Assembly (NCBI GenBank): GCA_027056465.1 | Contig: JALUKS010000033.1 | Location: 1-39,954, forward strand | Direction of reading: 5' to 3' | DNA length: 39,954 nucleotides | Source of the DNA: Sulfurimonas sp. | GTDB taxonomy: Bacteria; Campylobacterota; Campylobacteria; Campylobacterales; Sulfurimonadaceae | Shown: positions 32,168 to 39,954 of the stretch, piece after piece | How positions within the stretch are numbered: the first letter of the stretch is position 1 | How the letters are laid out: each line of letters begins with the position of its first letter | Notes under the pieces: model-generated | Told to the model about the DNA's origin: nothing | Databases searched by the model: none | What the model saw: the letters and a program-made list of their open reading frames with translations, nothing else | Translations under genes and position numbers: made by a program

Positions 32168-32588
32168 AAAAATAGTTACTGCACTCCTTCTAAGTGCTTC
32201 ACTCTTCGGTGCGCAATTACATTGGGCAAAAGATTATCAGTCAGGTATGGCTCAAGCAAAAAAAGAGCATAAACCTGTTCTCTTTGTTATCTCAAGTCAC
32301 TCATGTAAATACTGTTTAATGCTAGATAGTAAAACACTAAAAGATAAAAAAGTGGCTCAAGTGCTTAACAAAAGTTTTGTTATTATTCGTTCATGGACAG
32401 ATAAAAGAGATTACATCCCTGATGCCTTAGCACAGCATACACCAGGATTACCAGGAATTTGGTTTTTATTACCAAATGGCGAACCTATGTTTCAACCTCT
32501 CCTTGGCTATGCACAAAAAGCATATTTTTTAAAGGTACTTACTGTTGTTAAAAAAGAGTTCAACACAATAAAAAAGGGTAAAAAATAA
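32160..32588 (+). CDS. Periplasmic thioredoxin-fold protein
   Basis: A 142-residue protein with a signal peptide (MFKKIVTALLLSASLFGAQ). The thioredoxin fold carries the redox pair in SSHSCKYCLMLDSKTL (CKYC) and a cis-proline in HTPGLPGIWFLLPNG, and it resembles the Thioredoxin_7/DUF255-like group of periplasmic thioredoxins. It may reduce or isomerise disulfides, with an unknown partner. It overlaps aroK by 8 bases and hisD by 1 base (TAATG), so all three are translated together. Confidence 0.88.
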   Translation: MFKKIVTALLLSASLFGAQLHWAKDYQSGMAQAKKEHKPVLFVISSHSCKYCLMLDSKTLKDKKVAQVLNKSFVIIRSWTDKRDYIPDALAQHTPGLPGIWFLLPNGEPMFQPLLGYAQKAYFLKVLTVVKKEFNTIKKGKK

Positions 32589-33880
32589 TGATATTTATAG
32601 ATGTAAATGATAAAAATTTCGATAAAAGTTTTCAAGAGCTACTGAGTCGTGGCAAGATGGATATAGCACAGGTAAGTAGTATCGTTGGTGGGATTATCTC
32701 CGAAATTCAAGAGAGAAAAAATGATGCCCTTAAAGAGCATATAGCAAAGTTTGACAACTGGACACCAGCAAATGATGATGATTTAAAAATATCTACAGAG
32801 TCAATGAGTAAGGCTTATGATGTTTTAGAACCAAAACTTAAAGCTTCTCTTCACCTCGCATATGAGCGTATTAAAGCGTATCATGAAAAACAGAAGCCAA
32901 AGTCTTGGTTTGATACTGAAGATAATGGAACTATTTTAGGGCAGAAAGTGACTGCTGTAGATAGTGCAGGACTTTATATACCAGGAGGAAAAGCAGCTTA
33001 TCCCTCTTCTCTTCTTATGAATGTTATTCCTGCACAAGTTGCAGGTGTAGAAAATATCGTGGTTTGTACACCAACACCAGATAATGAACCAAATGAACTA
33101 CTTTTAGCTGCTTGTCACCTTTGTGGCGTTTCACAAGTCTATAAAGTAGGTGGTGCGAGTGCTATAGCTGCTATGGCTTATGGAACTGAGACTATTCCTA
33201 AAGTGGATGTGATTACAGGGCCAGGAAATATCTTCGTAGCTACTGCAAAAAAGATGGTTTTTGGTGAAGTAAATATTGATATGATTGCAGGACCTAGCGA
33301 GATAGGTGTCTTAGCTGATGATAGTGCAAACGCCAATCACTTAGCGATAGATTTACTCTCTCAAGCAGAGCATGATGAGATGGCAAGTTCTATTCTTATT
33401 ACACCATCACAGAAGTTAGCTGATGCCGTGAAAATAGAGATAGAAAAGTGGCTTGTTACACTTCCTCGTCAAGAGATTGCTCGTAAGAGTATCGAAGAAC
33501 GCGGTGCTATCATCGTTACTGCAGATATGGATGAAGCGATTAAACTTATGAACGAGATTGCCCCTGAGCATTTAGAAGTGGCAACGCTGAGTCCATTTGA
33601 GCTTCTTCCTCTCATCAAGCATGCAGGTGCTATATTTTTAGGACACAATACTCCTGAAGCTATCGGTGACTATGTAGCAGGACCAAATCACACTCTCCCA
33701 ACAGGAGGAACAGCGAAGTTCTACTCACCACTCGGTGTTGAAAACTTTATGAAGAAGAGTTCTATCATCTCTTTTAGTAAAAAAGCGATTAATGAGATAG
33801 GTGAAGAGTGTGCTTTGATAGCAAATACAGAGGGATTAACAGCACATGAACAATCCGTAAGAGTACGTTTAAATTCTTAA
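32588..33880 (+). CDS. hisD: Histidinol dehydrogenase
   Basis: A 430-residue zinc enzyme for the last two steps of histidine synthesis, oxidising L-histidinol to L-histidine with two NAD+. Recognisable blocks include SAGLYIPGGKAAYPSSLLMN, VTGPGNIFVATAKKMVFG-like ITGPGNIFVATAKKMVFGEV, DMIAGPSEIGVLAD, LLSQAEHDE (with the catalytic Glu/His), NEIAPEHLEVAT and the GPNHTLPTGG loop. Length matches E. coli HisD (434). It closes the aroK-thioredoxin-hisD cluster; no other his genes are in the window. Confidence 0.97.
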   Translation: MIFIDVNDKNFDKSFQELLSRGKMDIAQVSSIVGGIISEIQERKNDALKEHIAKFDNWTPANDDDLKISTESMSKAYDVLEPKLKASLHLAYERIKAYHEKQKPKSWFDTEDNGTILGQKVTAVDSAGLYIPGGKAAYPSSLLMNVIPAQVAGVENIVVCTPTPDNEPNELLLAACHLCGVSQVYKVGGASAIAAMAYGTETIPKVDVITGPGNIFVATAKKMVFGEVNIDMIAGPSEIGVLADDSANANHLAIDLLSQAEHDEMASSILITPSQKLADAVKIEIEKWLVTLPRQEIARKSIEERGAIIVTADMDEAIKLMNEIAPEHLEVATLSPFELLPLIKHAGAIFLGHNTPEAIGDYVAGPNHTLPTGGTAKFYSPLGVENFMKKSSIISFSKKAINEIGEECALIANTEGLTAHEQSVRVRLNS

Positions 33881-33944
33881 GTATTAAAAGCAATTAATGA
33901 TGTTATCACCAACAAGCCTAAAGTCAGAGAAGAAAGAAAAAGAG

Positions 33945-35627
33945 ATGAAGCTAAAAAAAATACCCTACGGACTCAGTGATTTTAAAAGAATAAAAACAGA
34001 GAATTTTTACTATATAGATAAGACGAAATATATAGAAGAGATAGAGATTGAATCAAGTTTTTTGTATTTTCTTCGTCCTAGAAGATTTGGTAAATCTTTG
34101 GTAGTAAATATGCTGTTAGCCTATTATAATATCTCTTATAAAGATGAATTTGAAGCAATATTTGCAGATACTTATATTTTGGATAATCCAACAGAAGAAA
34201 AAAGTAAATACTACTGTATGAAGTTTGATTTTTCTGCTGTTGATATTACTGATTATAAAAATAGTTTTAAAAATAACCTTACAACAACACTGAAAAAATT
34301 TGTAGAACAATACAAGATAGATTTTACAATAGATGCTAATAAAAACCCAATAGATATGTTACATGAGTTGTTAAGTGTATGTCAAAGTTTAAAATATCCT
34401 CTTTATATTTTCATAGACGAATACGATAACTTCGTAAATAAACTTTTTGTAAGTGATATCGAAGATTACAAAGGTTTAGTAACAGACAAAGAAGCTTTTT
34501 ATAAAGAGTTCTTTACCATGTTAAAAGTAGGAACAAGCGATAACGATAGCCCCATAAGAAAGATGTTTATCACAGGAGTAAGTCCTTTAGCCCTGTTTGA
34601 TGTAACAAGTGGAAGTAACATTGGTTCAAATGTATCAAGTAGTTATAGACTCAATGCTTTAGTTGGTGTAACAAAAGAAGAGCTTATAACTATGATAGAG
34701 TATTATGGTTTAAGTGAGCAAAAAGAGCATATTATCAAAAGATGTGATGAGTGGTATGATAGTTATAGATTTAATGAAGATATATCTTACACTATCTACA
34801 ACTCAGATATGGTACTTTACTATCTAAAAAGTTTGATATATAATAATAGAGAACCAAAAGAGCTAATAGATGTCAATGTAAGAACAGACTACTCAAAACT
34901 CAAATATCTCGTTTACACTAATAAAAAGCTAAACGGTAATTTTAATCTACTCAACCAACTCATTCAAGGTGAAAAGGTTATGATACTCAATCTAAAAGAT
35001 AACTTTAGTGCCTTTGAAATGACAAAAGAGAGTAACTTTGAATCTTTACTCTTTGCATTAGGATTTGTCACAATGGAAAAGTATGGCATAGCGTTAAAGC
35101 TTTTCATACCAAATCAAACCATTAAAAAAATAGTAGCAGATTTTATATCAAGTGCTTTTGAGGATATTGAGTTTAATTTTAAAATAAACACTTTTAATAG
35201 AAAAATATTTGAGTTTGCTAACACTAAAAACCTAGAACTCTTTACCTACCTAAACGAACAAGTAAAAGCCCAGTCTGTAGTAAGAGACTACATCCAAGGA
35301 GAGAGCTTTTTAAAAGGTTTTTTAGTAGCATACTTCTCACTCAATAATCTCTATGAAGTCTATACAGAAAAAGAGTTAAACAAAGGCTTTGCAGATATAA
35401 CACTTAACCCTATCAGTGATGAAGTTCCCTATGGTGCTATAATAGAACTCAAATATATCTCAAGAAGCAATTATACAGACAAAAAGAGAGATGAACTCAT
35501 AACACAAGCAAAAAAACAACTCAAACAGTATGACCCAAAAACTATAAAACACTTTAGAGATAAACCATTTGCTAAGATAGTGTTGGTTTATAGTGGGTGG
35601 GAGATGGTATATTGTGAAGAGGTATGA
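33945..35627 (+). CDS. AAA-ATPase-like protein with PD-(D/E)XK nuclease domain
   Basis: A complete member of the family of which 1-808 is a fragment. From ATG 33945 it has 560 residues; an in-frame ATG at 33897 adds 16 residues without better support. N-terminal KKIPYGLSDFKRIKTENFYY and IDKTKY, Walker A RPRRFGKSLVVNML and Walker B YIFIDEYDNFV mark the ATPase half; ITGVSPLALFD is sensor-like. The C-terminal third has ELNKGFADITLNP followed by GAIIELKYISR, a D-x(n)-E-x-K nuclease core. Function is unproven; DNA cleavage or a defence role is only suggested by the fold. It follows hisD by 64 bases, inside a run of housekeeping genes. Confidence 0.85.
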   Translation: MKLKKIPYGLSDFKRIKTENFYYIDKTKYIEEIEIESSFLYFLRPRRFGKSLVVNMLLAYYNISYKDEFEAIFADTYILDNPTEEKSKYYCMKFDFSAVDITDYKNSFKNNLTTTLKKFVEQYKIDFTIDANKNPIDMLHELLSVCQSLKYPLYIFIDEYDNFVNKLFVSDIEDYKGLVTDKEAFYKEFFTMLKVGTSDNDSPIRKMFITGVSPLALFDVTSGSNIGSNVSSSYRLNALVGVTKEELITMIEYYGLSEQKEHIIKRCDEWYDSYRFNEDISYTIYNSDMVLYYLKSLIYNNREPKELIDVNVRTDYSKLKYLVYTNKKLNGNFNLLNQLIQGEKVMILNLKDNFSAFEMTKESNFESLLFALGFVTMEKYGIALKLFIPNQTIKKIVADFISSAFEDIEFNFKINTFNRKIFEFANTKNLELFTYLNEQVKAQSVVRDYIQGESFLKGFLVAYFSLNNLYEVYTEKELNKGFADITLNPISDEVPYGAIIELKYISRSNYTDKKRDELITQAKKQLKQYDPKTIKHFRDKPFAKIVLVYSGWEMVYCEEV

Positions 35628-35641
35628 AAATTATCTATATA

Positions 35642-36151
35642 TTATTTCATTCCTGCCCAAAACATTCTTATCCAAAGGCCAAATGAGCTTGTATATCCAA
35701 CTTCGCTAAAAACCAGTTTTTTATCTTTATCATAAATGAAAGTTGTTGGAAATATATGGACATTGAAGTGTTTAGCGAGGCTACTATCTTTGTCGTTTAT
35801 CACTTTAAATGTTAAGCCCCTCTTCTTTAAATAGTTCTGTATCTCATAGTCAGTTCCAGAATTTACCGCTACTGTTATAACATTATAGTAGTGAGAGAGT
35901 CTCTCTATATTGTCAGCTTCTGCTTTACAAACAGGACACCAAGTTCCCCAAAAATGAAGTATGAGAGGTTTGTCATGAGGAACAGTATAAGTTGAAGCAT
36001 CTACAAGTCTATGTGTTGTAAGCGTGAGTTTTTCTTTATTGAGTGTTTGTGCTTTGTAAAGACTTATGACATTAGAAAATAGACCGATAAAAAGTATAAA
36101 AAATAAAATCTCTTTTGCATAGTGCTTAATTTTTTTTGTAAATATTGGCAT
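35642..36151 (-). CDS. Membrane-anchored TlpA/ScsD-like thiol-disulfide protein
   Basis: A 169-residue protein with an N-terminal membrane anchor (EILFFILFIGLFSNVISLY) and a periplasmic thioredoxin-like domain. The active site lies in LHFWGTWCPVCKAEADN (CPVC), and IFPTTFIYDKDKKLV holds the cis-proline. It resembles the TlpA/ResA/ScsD family of reductases that serve cytochrome c maturation or copper resistance; the true partner is not evident. AAAGGA lies 7 bases before the ATG. It is divergent from the HD-GYP gene. Confidence 0.88.
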   Translation of the reverse strand: MPIFTKKIKHYAKEILFFILFIGLFSNVISLYKAQTLNKEKLTLTTHRLVDASTYTVPHDKPLILHFWGTWCPVCKAEADNIERLSHYYNVITVAVNSGTDYEIQNYLKKRGLTFKVINDKDSSLAKHFNVHIFPTTFIYDKDKKLVFSEVGYTSSFGLWIRMFWAGMK

Positions 36152-36215
36152 TTATAAATCCTTTACTATTATTGTAATCAAACAAAGTAACAATATAGTT
36201 ATCGTAAATATTAGG

Positions 36216-36221
36216 TATAAT
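36216..36221 (+). promoter_or_regulatory. -10 hexamer overlapping the annotated ATG of the HD-GYP gene
   Basis: TATAAT at 36216-36221 overlaps the ATG at 36220. If it is the promoter, transcription would start near 36228, and translation would have to begin further on, at TTG 36241, which has AAAAGG 8 bases upstream. Confidence 0.45.
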
Positions 36222-37344
36222 GATAGAAAAGGTATTTACTTTGCATAAAAAAGAGAACACATGTCATAATATATTAGTTGTAGATGATGTAAAAGAAAAT
36301 GTACTTTTAGTAGATAAGATTCTTAAAAAGGCAGGTTACACTGTTTTTACAGCTAGGGATGGACTTGCTGCACTGCGTTGTGTGAATGAAAAGCAGGTGG
36401 ATTTAGTTTTGCTTGATATAATGATGCCAGTCATGAGTGGTATAGAAGTCTGTAGATACTTAAAGATAGAACCTGAGACAGCTTCTATCCCTGTCATATT
36501 TTTAACAGCTAATGCTGATAATGACACACTAACAAAAGCTTACAGTGTTGGTGCTAGTGATTACATCAGGAAACCTTTTTTCAAAGAAGAGCTATTAGCA
36601 CGTGTAACAAGCAGACTACAATTAAGAGATTATGAACTTAACTTAGAAAAAAAAGTTGCAGAAAGAACCTTAGAGATAGAGACCACTCAAGTACAACTTA
36701 TGAATGTTCTTGGAACAATTGCAGAAGGACATTCAATTGAAACACAGTCCCATGTTAAGCGTGTGTCAGATTTTACTTTTAGGCTTGCAACACTTTATGG
36801 AATGGAGTTAAAAGAAGCAAAACTTTTAAAAGATGCAGCAGCCCTTCATGATATAGGTAAATTAGGTATTAGTGATGATATTCTCCATAAAAAAGGTTCT
36901 TTGAGTACATCAGAGTTTAAGCAGATTCAAAAACATCCTGAGATAGGTGCGAAGATGCTTGAACACTCTAATTTACCTCTTTTTAAAGCAGCTAAAATTG
37001 TAGCATTCGAGCATCATGAAAAGTATGATGGCTCTGGGTATCCAACAGGATTAAAAGGTAAAAATATTCACATATATGGTCGTATAGTTGCTATTGCTGA
37101 TGTCTTTGATGCACTTTCATACTCTCGATCATATAAGAAAGGATGGAGTAAAGAAGATATATTTATGTACTTTAATGATATGAAAGGCAAACACTTTGAT
37201 CCTATCTTAATAGATATATTTTTCAAACATGTAAATGAGTTTTTAGATATTTATAATATTCAAATTAAAGTTGATGAGCTAGAAAAGAGTTTAAACAGTA
37301 AAAAACGAGGAAAGATTATGGAATGGCTACTTAGAAAGCTTTAA
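36220..37344 (+). CDS. Response regulator with HD-GYP c-di-GMP phosphodiesterase
   Basis: A protein of 374 residues (ATG 36220) or 367 (TTG 36241; see the promoter entry). The receiver domain has ILVVDDVKENVLLVDK, the phosphoacceptor Asp in LLDIMMPVMSG and K in YIRKPF. A coiled linker (LEKKVAERTLEIETTQVQL) leads to the HD-GYP domain: HVKRVSDFT, AAALHDIGKLGISD, HPEIG, FEHHEKYDGSGYPTGLKG and IVAIADVFDAL. All the metal-ligand motifs and the GYP triad are present, so hydrolysis of c-di-GMP to pGpG or GMP is likely, under a phosphorelay signal. It is the counterpart to the diguanylate cyclase at 5501. Confidence 0.93.
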   Translation: MIEKVFTLHKKENTCHNILVVDDVKENVLLVDKILKKAGYTVFTARDGLAALRCVNEKQVDLVLLDIMMPVMSGIEVCRYLKIEPETASIPVIFLTANADNDTLTKAYSVGASDYIRKPFFKEELLARVTSRLQLRDYELNLEKKVAERTLEIETTQVQLMNVLGTIAEGHSIETQSHVKRVSDFTFRLATLYGMELKEAKLLKDAAALHDIGKLGISDDILHKKGSLSTSEFKQIQKHPEIGAKMLEHSNLPLFKAAKIVAFEHHEKYDGSGYPTGLKGKNIHIYGRIVAIADVFDALSYSRSYKKGWSKEDIFMYFNDMKGKHFDPILIDIFFKHVNEFLDIYNIQIKVDELEKSLNSKKRGKIMEWLLRKL

Positions 37345-37357
37345 TCTTCCTAAGTAG
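37327..37357. terminator. Inverted repeat at the end of the HD-GYP gene
   Basis: CTACTTAG (37327-37334) and CTAAGTAG (37350-37357) form an 8 bp perfect stem with a 15-base loop around the stop codon. A second dyad, GAGTAA/TTACTC (37369-37384), overlaps the dnaK stop. Neither has a U-tract, but both lie between converging genes, where stop signals are expected. Confidence 0.4.
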
Positions 37358-37378
37358 ATGAAGAGAAAGAGTAAAAAC

Positions 37379-39265
37379 TTACTCTATCTCAGCATCGATA
37401 ACGTCTTCGTCATCCTTCTTTTTCTTAGCATCTGCTTCAGCTTTTGCTGGGTCTTGCTCTTGTTTATACATCTCTTCTGCCATTTTGTGTGCAGCTTCTG
37501 TAAGAGCTTTTACTTTCTCTTCGATTTGCTCTTTTGTAGCTGACTCATCTTTGAGAGTCTCTTTGAGGTCTGCTACAGCAGTTTCGATTTTTGCTTTCTC
37601 TTCAGCTTCAAGTTTATCACCCATCTCTTCTACAGATTTTTCAGTCTGAACGATAAGTGCATCTGCTTGATTTTTAAGATCAACTAATGCTTTTCTCTCT
37701 TCATCAGCAGCTTTATTCTCTTCTGCATCTTGAACCATTTTGTTAATCTCTTCTTCACTTAGTCCAGATGATCCAGAGATTGTGATTGACTGAGATTTAC
37801 CAGTTCCTTTGTCCGTTGAGCTAACAGTTAAGATACCATTTGCATCGATGTCAAAAGTTACTTCGATTTGTGGCACACCACGTGGTGCTGCTGGGATGTC
37901 ACCAAGTTCAAAAAGACCAAGTGATTTGTTATCTTTAGCAAACTCACGCTCACCTTGACCAACAGAGATAGAAACAGCTGGTTGGTTGTCTTCAGCAGTT
38001 GAGAATACTTGAGATTTTTTAACAGGAATCGTAGTTCCTTTTTCAATAATCTTAGTCATAACACCACCTAAAGTCTCAATCCCAAGTGAAAGTGGAGTAA
38101 CATCAAGTAAAAGAACATCTTTTACATCACCTCTTAAAACACCACCTTGAATAGCAGCACCTGCAGCAACAACTTCATCAGGGTTTACACCTTTGTTAAG
38201 GTCTTTTCCACCGAAGTACTTAGAAACAGCTTCTTGAGCAGCTGGAACACGAGTAGAACCACCAACCATGATAATCTCTTTGATTTCATTGTTATCTAAG
38301 TCAGACTCTTTCATAGCAGTTTTGATGTGAGTAATTGTCTCATCAATTAAACCACTAATCATACCCTCAAATTTTGCACGAGTAAGTTTTACAACTAAGT
38401 GTTGTGGTCCAGCTTCTGTCATAGTGATAAACGGTAAGTTAATCTCTGTTTCAGTTGCACTTGAAAGCTCTTTTTTTGCATTTTCAGCAGAGTCTTTTAA
38501 ACGTTGTAATGCCATCTTATCATTTTTAAGCTCAATTCCGTGAGAGTTTTTGAACTCATCATTTAAGAAGTCAACGATTTTATTATCGAAGTCATCACCA
38601 CCGAGGAATGCGTTACCATCAGTTGAAAGAACTTCAAAAGTACCATCAGAGATCTCAAGAGTTGTTACATCAAATGTACCACCACCAAGGTCATAAACAA
38701 GTACATTTTCTTCAGATTTACTCTCTAAACCATAAGCAAGTGCAGAAGCAGTTGGCTCATTGATAATACGAAGAACATTAAGTCCTGCGATTGTACCAGC
38801 ATCTTTTGTCGCTTTACGTTGTGCATCATTGAAGTATGCAGGAACTGTAATAACAGCATCAGTTACTTTCCCACCGATGTAAGCTTCAGCGTCTTCTTTT
38901 AGTTTTGTAAGGATTTTCGCAGAAATCTCTTGTGGAGTATATACTTTACCAGCAACATCAACACAAGCAGCACCATCTTTATCAACTATTTTATAAGTTA
39001 CTTTATCGTGAGCTGCTTTTGCATTCTCCTCATTCATCATAAGACCCATAATTCTCTTAATAGAAGAGATAGTCTTCTCTGGGTTTGTGATAGCTTGGCG
39101 TTTAGCAGGATCTCCAACTAGAACATCACCTTTATCTGTAAATGCTACAACTGATGGAGTAGTGTTTTTACCCTCTGCATTAGGGATGATTTTCGCTTCA
39201 CCACCTTCGTAAACTGCTACACATGAATTCGTTGTTCCTAAATCTATTCCAATTACTTTTGACAT
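37379..39265 (-). CDS. dnaK: Chaperone DnaK (Hsp70)
   Basis: A 628-residue Hsp70. The ATPase domain starts VIGIDLGTTNSCVAVYEGG and contains VYDLGGGTFDVTTLE and MVGGSTRVPAAQEAV. The substrate-binding domain has VLLLDVTPLSLGIETLGG and ITISGSSGLSEEEINKMVQ, and the C-terminal lid ends in an acidic tail, DDEDVIDAEIE. Length fits the family (638 in E. coli). It acts with GrpE and DnaJ, and with ClpB. The ATG has AAGGA 7 bases upstream. It has its own promoter in the 118-base gap after grpE, sharing an operator with clpB. Confidence 0.98.
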   Translation of the reverse strand: MSKVIGIDLGTTNSCVAVYEGGEAKIIPNAEGKNTTPSVVAFTDKGDVLVGDPAKRQAITNPEKTISSIKRIMGLMMNEENAKAAHDKVTYKIVDKDGAACVDVAGKVYTPQEISAKILTKLKEDAEAYIGGKVTDAVITVPAYFNDAQRKATKDAGTIAGLNVLRIINEPTASALAYGLESKSEENVLVYDLGGGTFDVTTLEISDGTFEVLSTDGNAFLGGDDFDNKIVDFLNDEFKNSHGIELKNDKMALQRLKDSAENAKKELSSATETEINLPFITMTEAGPQHLVVKLTRAKFEGMISGLIDETITHIKTAMKESDLDNNEIKEIIMVGGSTRVPAAQEAVSKYFGGKDLNKGVNPDEVVAAGAAIQGGVLRGDVKDVLLLDVTPLSLGIETLGGVMTKIIEKGTTIPVKKSQVFSTAEDNQPAVSISVGQGEREFAKDNKSLGLFELGDIPAAPRGVPQIEVTFDIDANGILTVSSTDKGTGKSQSITISGSSGLSEEEINKMVQDAEENKAADEERKALVDLKNQADALIVQTEKSVEEMGDKLEAEEKAKIETAVADLKETLKDESATKEQIEEKVKALTEAAHKMAEEMYKQEQDPAKAEADAKKKKDDEDVIDAEIE

Positions 39266-39315
39266 ATTATTTCCTTAATTTGTATTTTGTATTATTTATT
39301 TTTTAAAACAGTGAA

Positions 39316-39357
39316 AGTATAGTATGTTTTAAAAATAAGTTTTGCCACCTAAGTAGC
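39316..39357 (-). promoter_or_regulatory. dnaK promoter with the operator shared with clpB
   Basis: On the minus strand GCTACTTAGGTGGC (39357-39344) is followed after 22 bases by TATACTTTCAC, whose hexamer TATACT is at 39321-39316. The dyad differs from that of clpB at two of 14 positions, one of which breaks the symmetry of the right arm. The spacing and the -10 element are identical. This implies dnaK can be transcribed separately from grpE. Confidence 0.7.
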
Positions 39358-39383
39358 ACTTTGTTCCTTTATCGGACTAATAA

Positions 39384-39947
39384 CTAGTTTGCTACTATTA
39401 CCATCGCTTCACGAAGTGGGCGATTTTTGTATTTGTATCCAGTTTGAAAAGTCTGTACGATTTGTCCAGATGCAACCTCTTCATGATCTACTGCTTGAAC
39501 AGCATTGTGAATATTTGGATCAAATGGTTCATCATGTGCGACCATAGCAACACCATGTTTTTCTAACTGTGTAAGAAACTGCTTGTGTGTAAGCTCAATT
39601 CCCTCTTTGAGTTTATCAAAAAGTTCAGCTTTATCACCATCTATCTCAACAGACTTCATAGCACCATCAAGTGCATCCATAACAGGAATCATATCTTTAG
39701 CAAATTTTTCGTTTGCATACTCAACTGCCGTATATTTCTCGCGTTCTAATCTTTTTTTGATATTATCAAAGTCAGCATGCACACGAGCATATTTATCTTT
39801 AAGCTCTGTTAATTCAGCTTGAAGTAAATCAAACTCATTCTCAACAGCCTCTGCTTCAGCTTCTGCTTCATCAGCAACTATCTCTTGTTCTTCTACGATA
39901 TTTCCCTCATTAACGAGGTTTTCATCTTGTTTTTTTTCTTCAGACAT
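39384..39947 (-). CDS. grpE: Nucleotide exchange factor GrpE
   Basis: A 187-residue co-chaperone that releases ADP from DnaK. An acidic N-terminal tail (about 1-40), a long coiled coil (LLQAELTELKDKYARVHADF onward, with DNIKKRLEREK) and the C-terminal beta domain (QLEKHGVAMV, FDPNIHNAV, VQTFQTGYKYKNRPLREAMV) are all present. The complete frame ends just inside the right edge, and its ribosome site would lie beyond it. In this phylum hrcA often precedes grpE, which would place it just outside the window. Confidence 0.97.
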   Translation of the reverse strand: MSEEKKQDENLVNEGNIVEEQEIVADEAEAEAEAVENEFDLLQAELTELKDKYARVHADFDNIKKRLEREKYTAVEYANEKFAKDMIPVMDALDGAMKSVEIDGDKAELFDKLKEGIELTHKQFLTQLEKHGVAMVAHDEPFDPNIHNAVQAVDHEEVASGQIVQTFQTGYKYKNRPLREAMVIVAN

Positions 39948-39954
39948 AATAGTT

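Overview
This AT-rich, gene-dense window reads as chromosomal DNA from a free-living Campylobacterota (former Epsilonproteobacteria), most like Sulfurimonas or a close relative. The genus is an inference. The supports are hobA, a DnaA-binding factor confined to this phylum, between lysC and a short holB; a long folP with the variant motif GIINANDDSFFSG; the rpmH-rnpA-yidD-yidC-jag-mnmE order; a PEB4-like chaperone; and many c-di-GMP and phosphorelay genes. I saw no rRNA, tRNA, CRISPR array, transposase or integrase.

Layout. Positions 1-1400: a truncated AAA-ATPase-like gene and a DUF2628-like membrane protein, both minus strand. 1476-6841 (plus): rppH, lysC, hobA, holB and folP, tightly packed with overlaps, then a four-CBS diguanylate cyclase. 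6838-9499 (minus): msrB, a cyclophilin lipoprotein and a PiT phosphate transporter. 9477-11621 (minus): a NERD-like/P-loop protein, HU and a small conserved-looking protein. 11622-13290: a 369-base gap with a possible gene remnant, then a coiled-coil HTH protein and a class III cyclase-like protein. 13391-16494: fba, cmoA, nth and small membrane or lipoproteins. 16554-21014: a hybrid histidine kinase, a PEB4/SurA-like isomerase, an ACC-deaminase-like enzyme and a nitroreductase. 21166-23745: clpB. 23805-29592: the rpmH to ruvX block plus a DUF1624 membrane protein. 29895-33880: hemerythrin, a polytopic membrane protein, aroK, a thioredoxin-fold protein and hisD. 33945-37344: a complete AAA-ATPase/PD-(D/E)XK gene, a TlpA-like protein and an HD-GYP response regulator. 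37379-39947 (minus): dnaK and grpE.

How the parts fit. Most genes are housekeeping: RNA 5'-end processing, amino-acid and folate synthesis, replication control, membrane protein insertion, tRNA modification and protein quality control. Three genes handle signalling (CBS-GGDEF, hybrid kinase, REC-HD-GYP) and a fourth, cyclase-like, may do so.

The most interesting signals are: (1) clpB and dnaK share a 14-base dyad, GCTACTTRGGTRGC, exactly 22 bases before a TATACTT -10 element, which looks like an undescribed heat-shock operator; (2) rnpA has no ATG, GTG or TTG start and probably begins at ATT inside rpmH; (3) an operon pairs a class III cyclase-like protein with atypical specificity residues and an HTH/coiled-coil protein; (4) a NERD-like nuclease motif is fused to a P-loop ATPase; (5) two diverged AAA/PD-(D/E)XK genes sit among housekeeping genes; (6) a 5' leader hairpin may hide the ribosome binding site of the PEB4-like gene.
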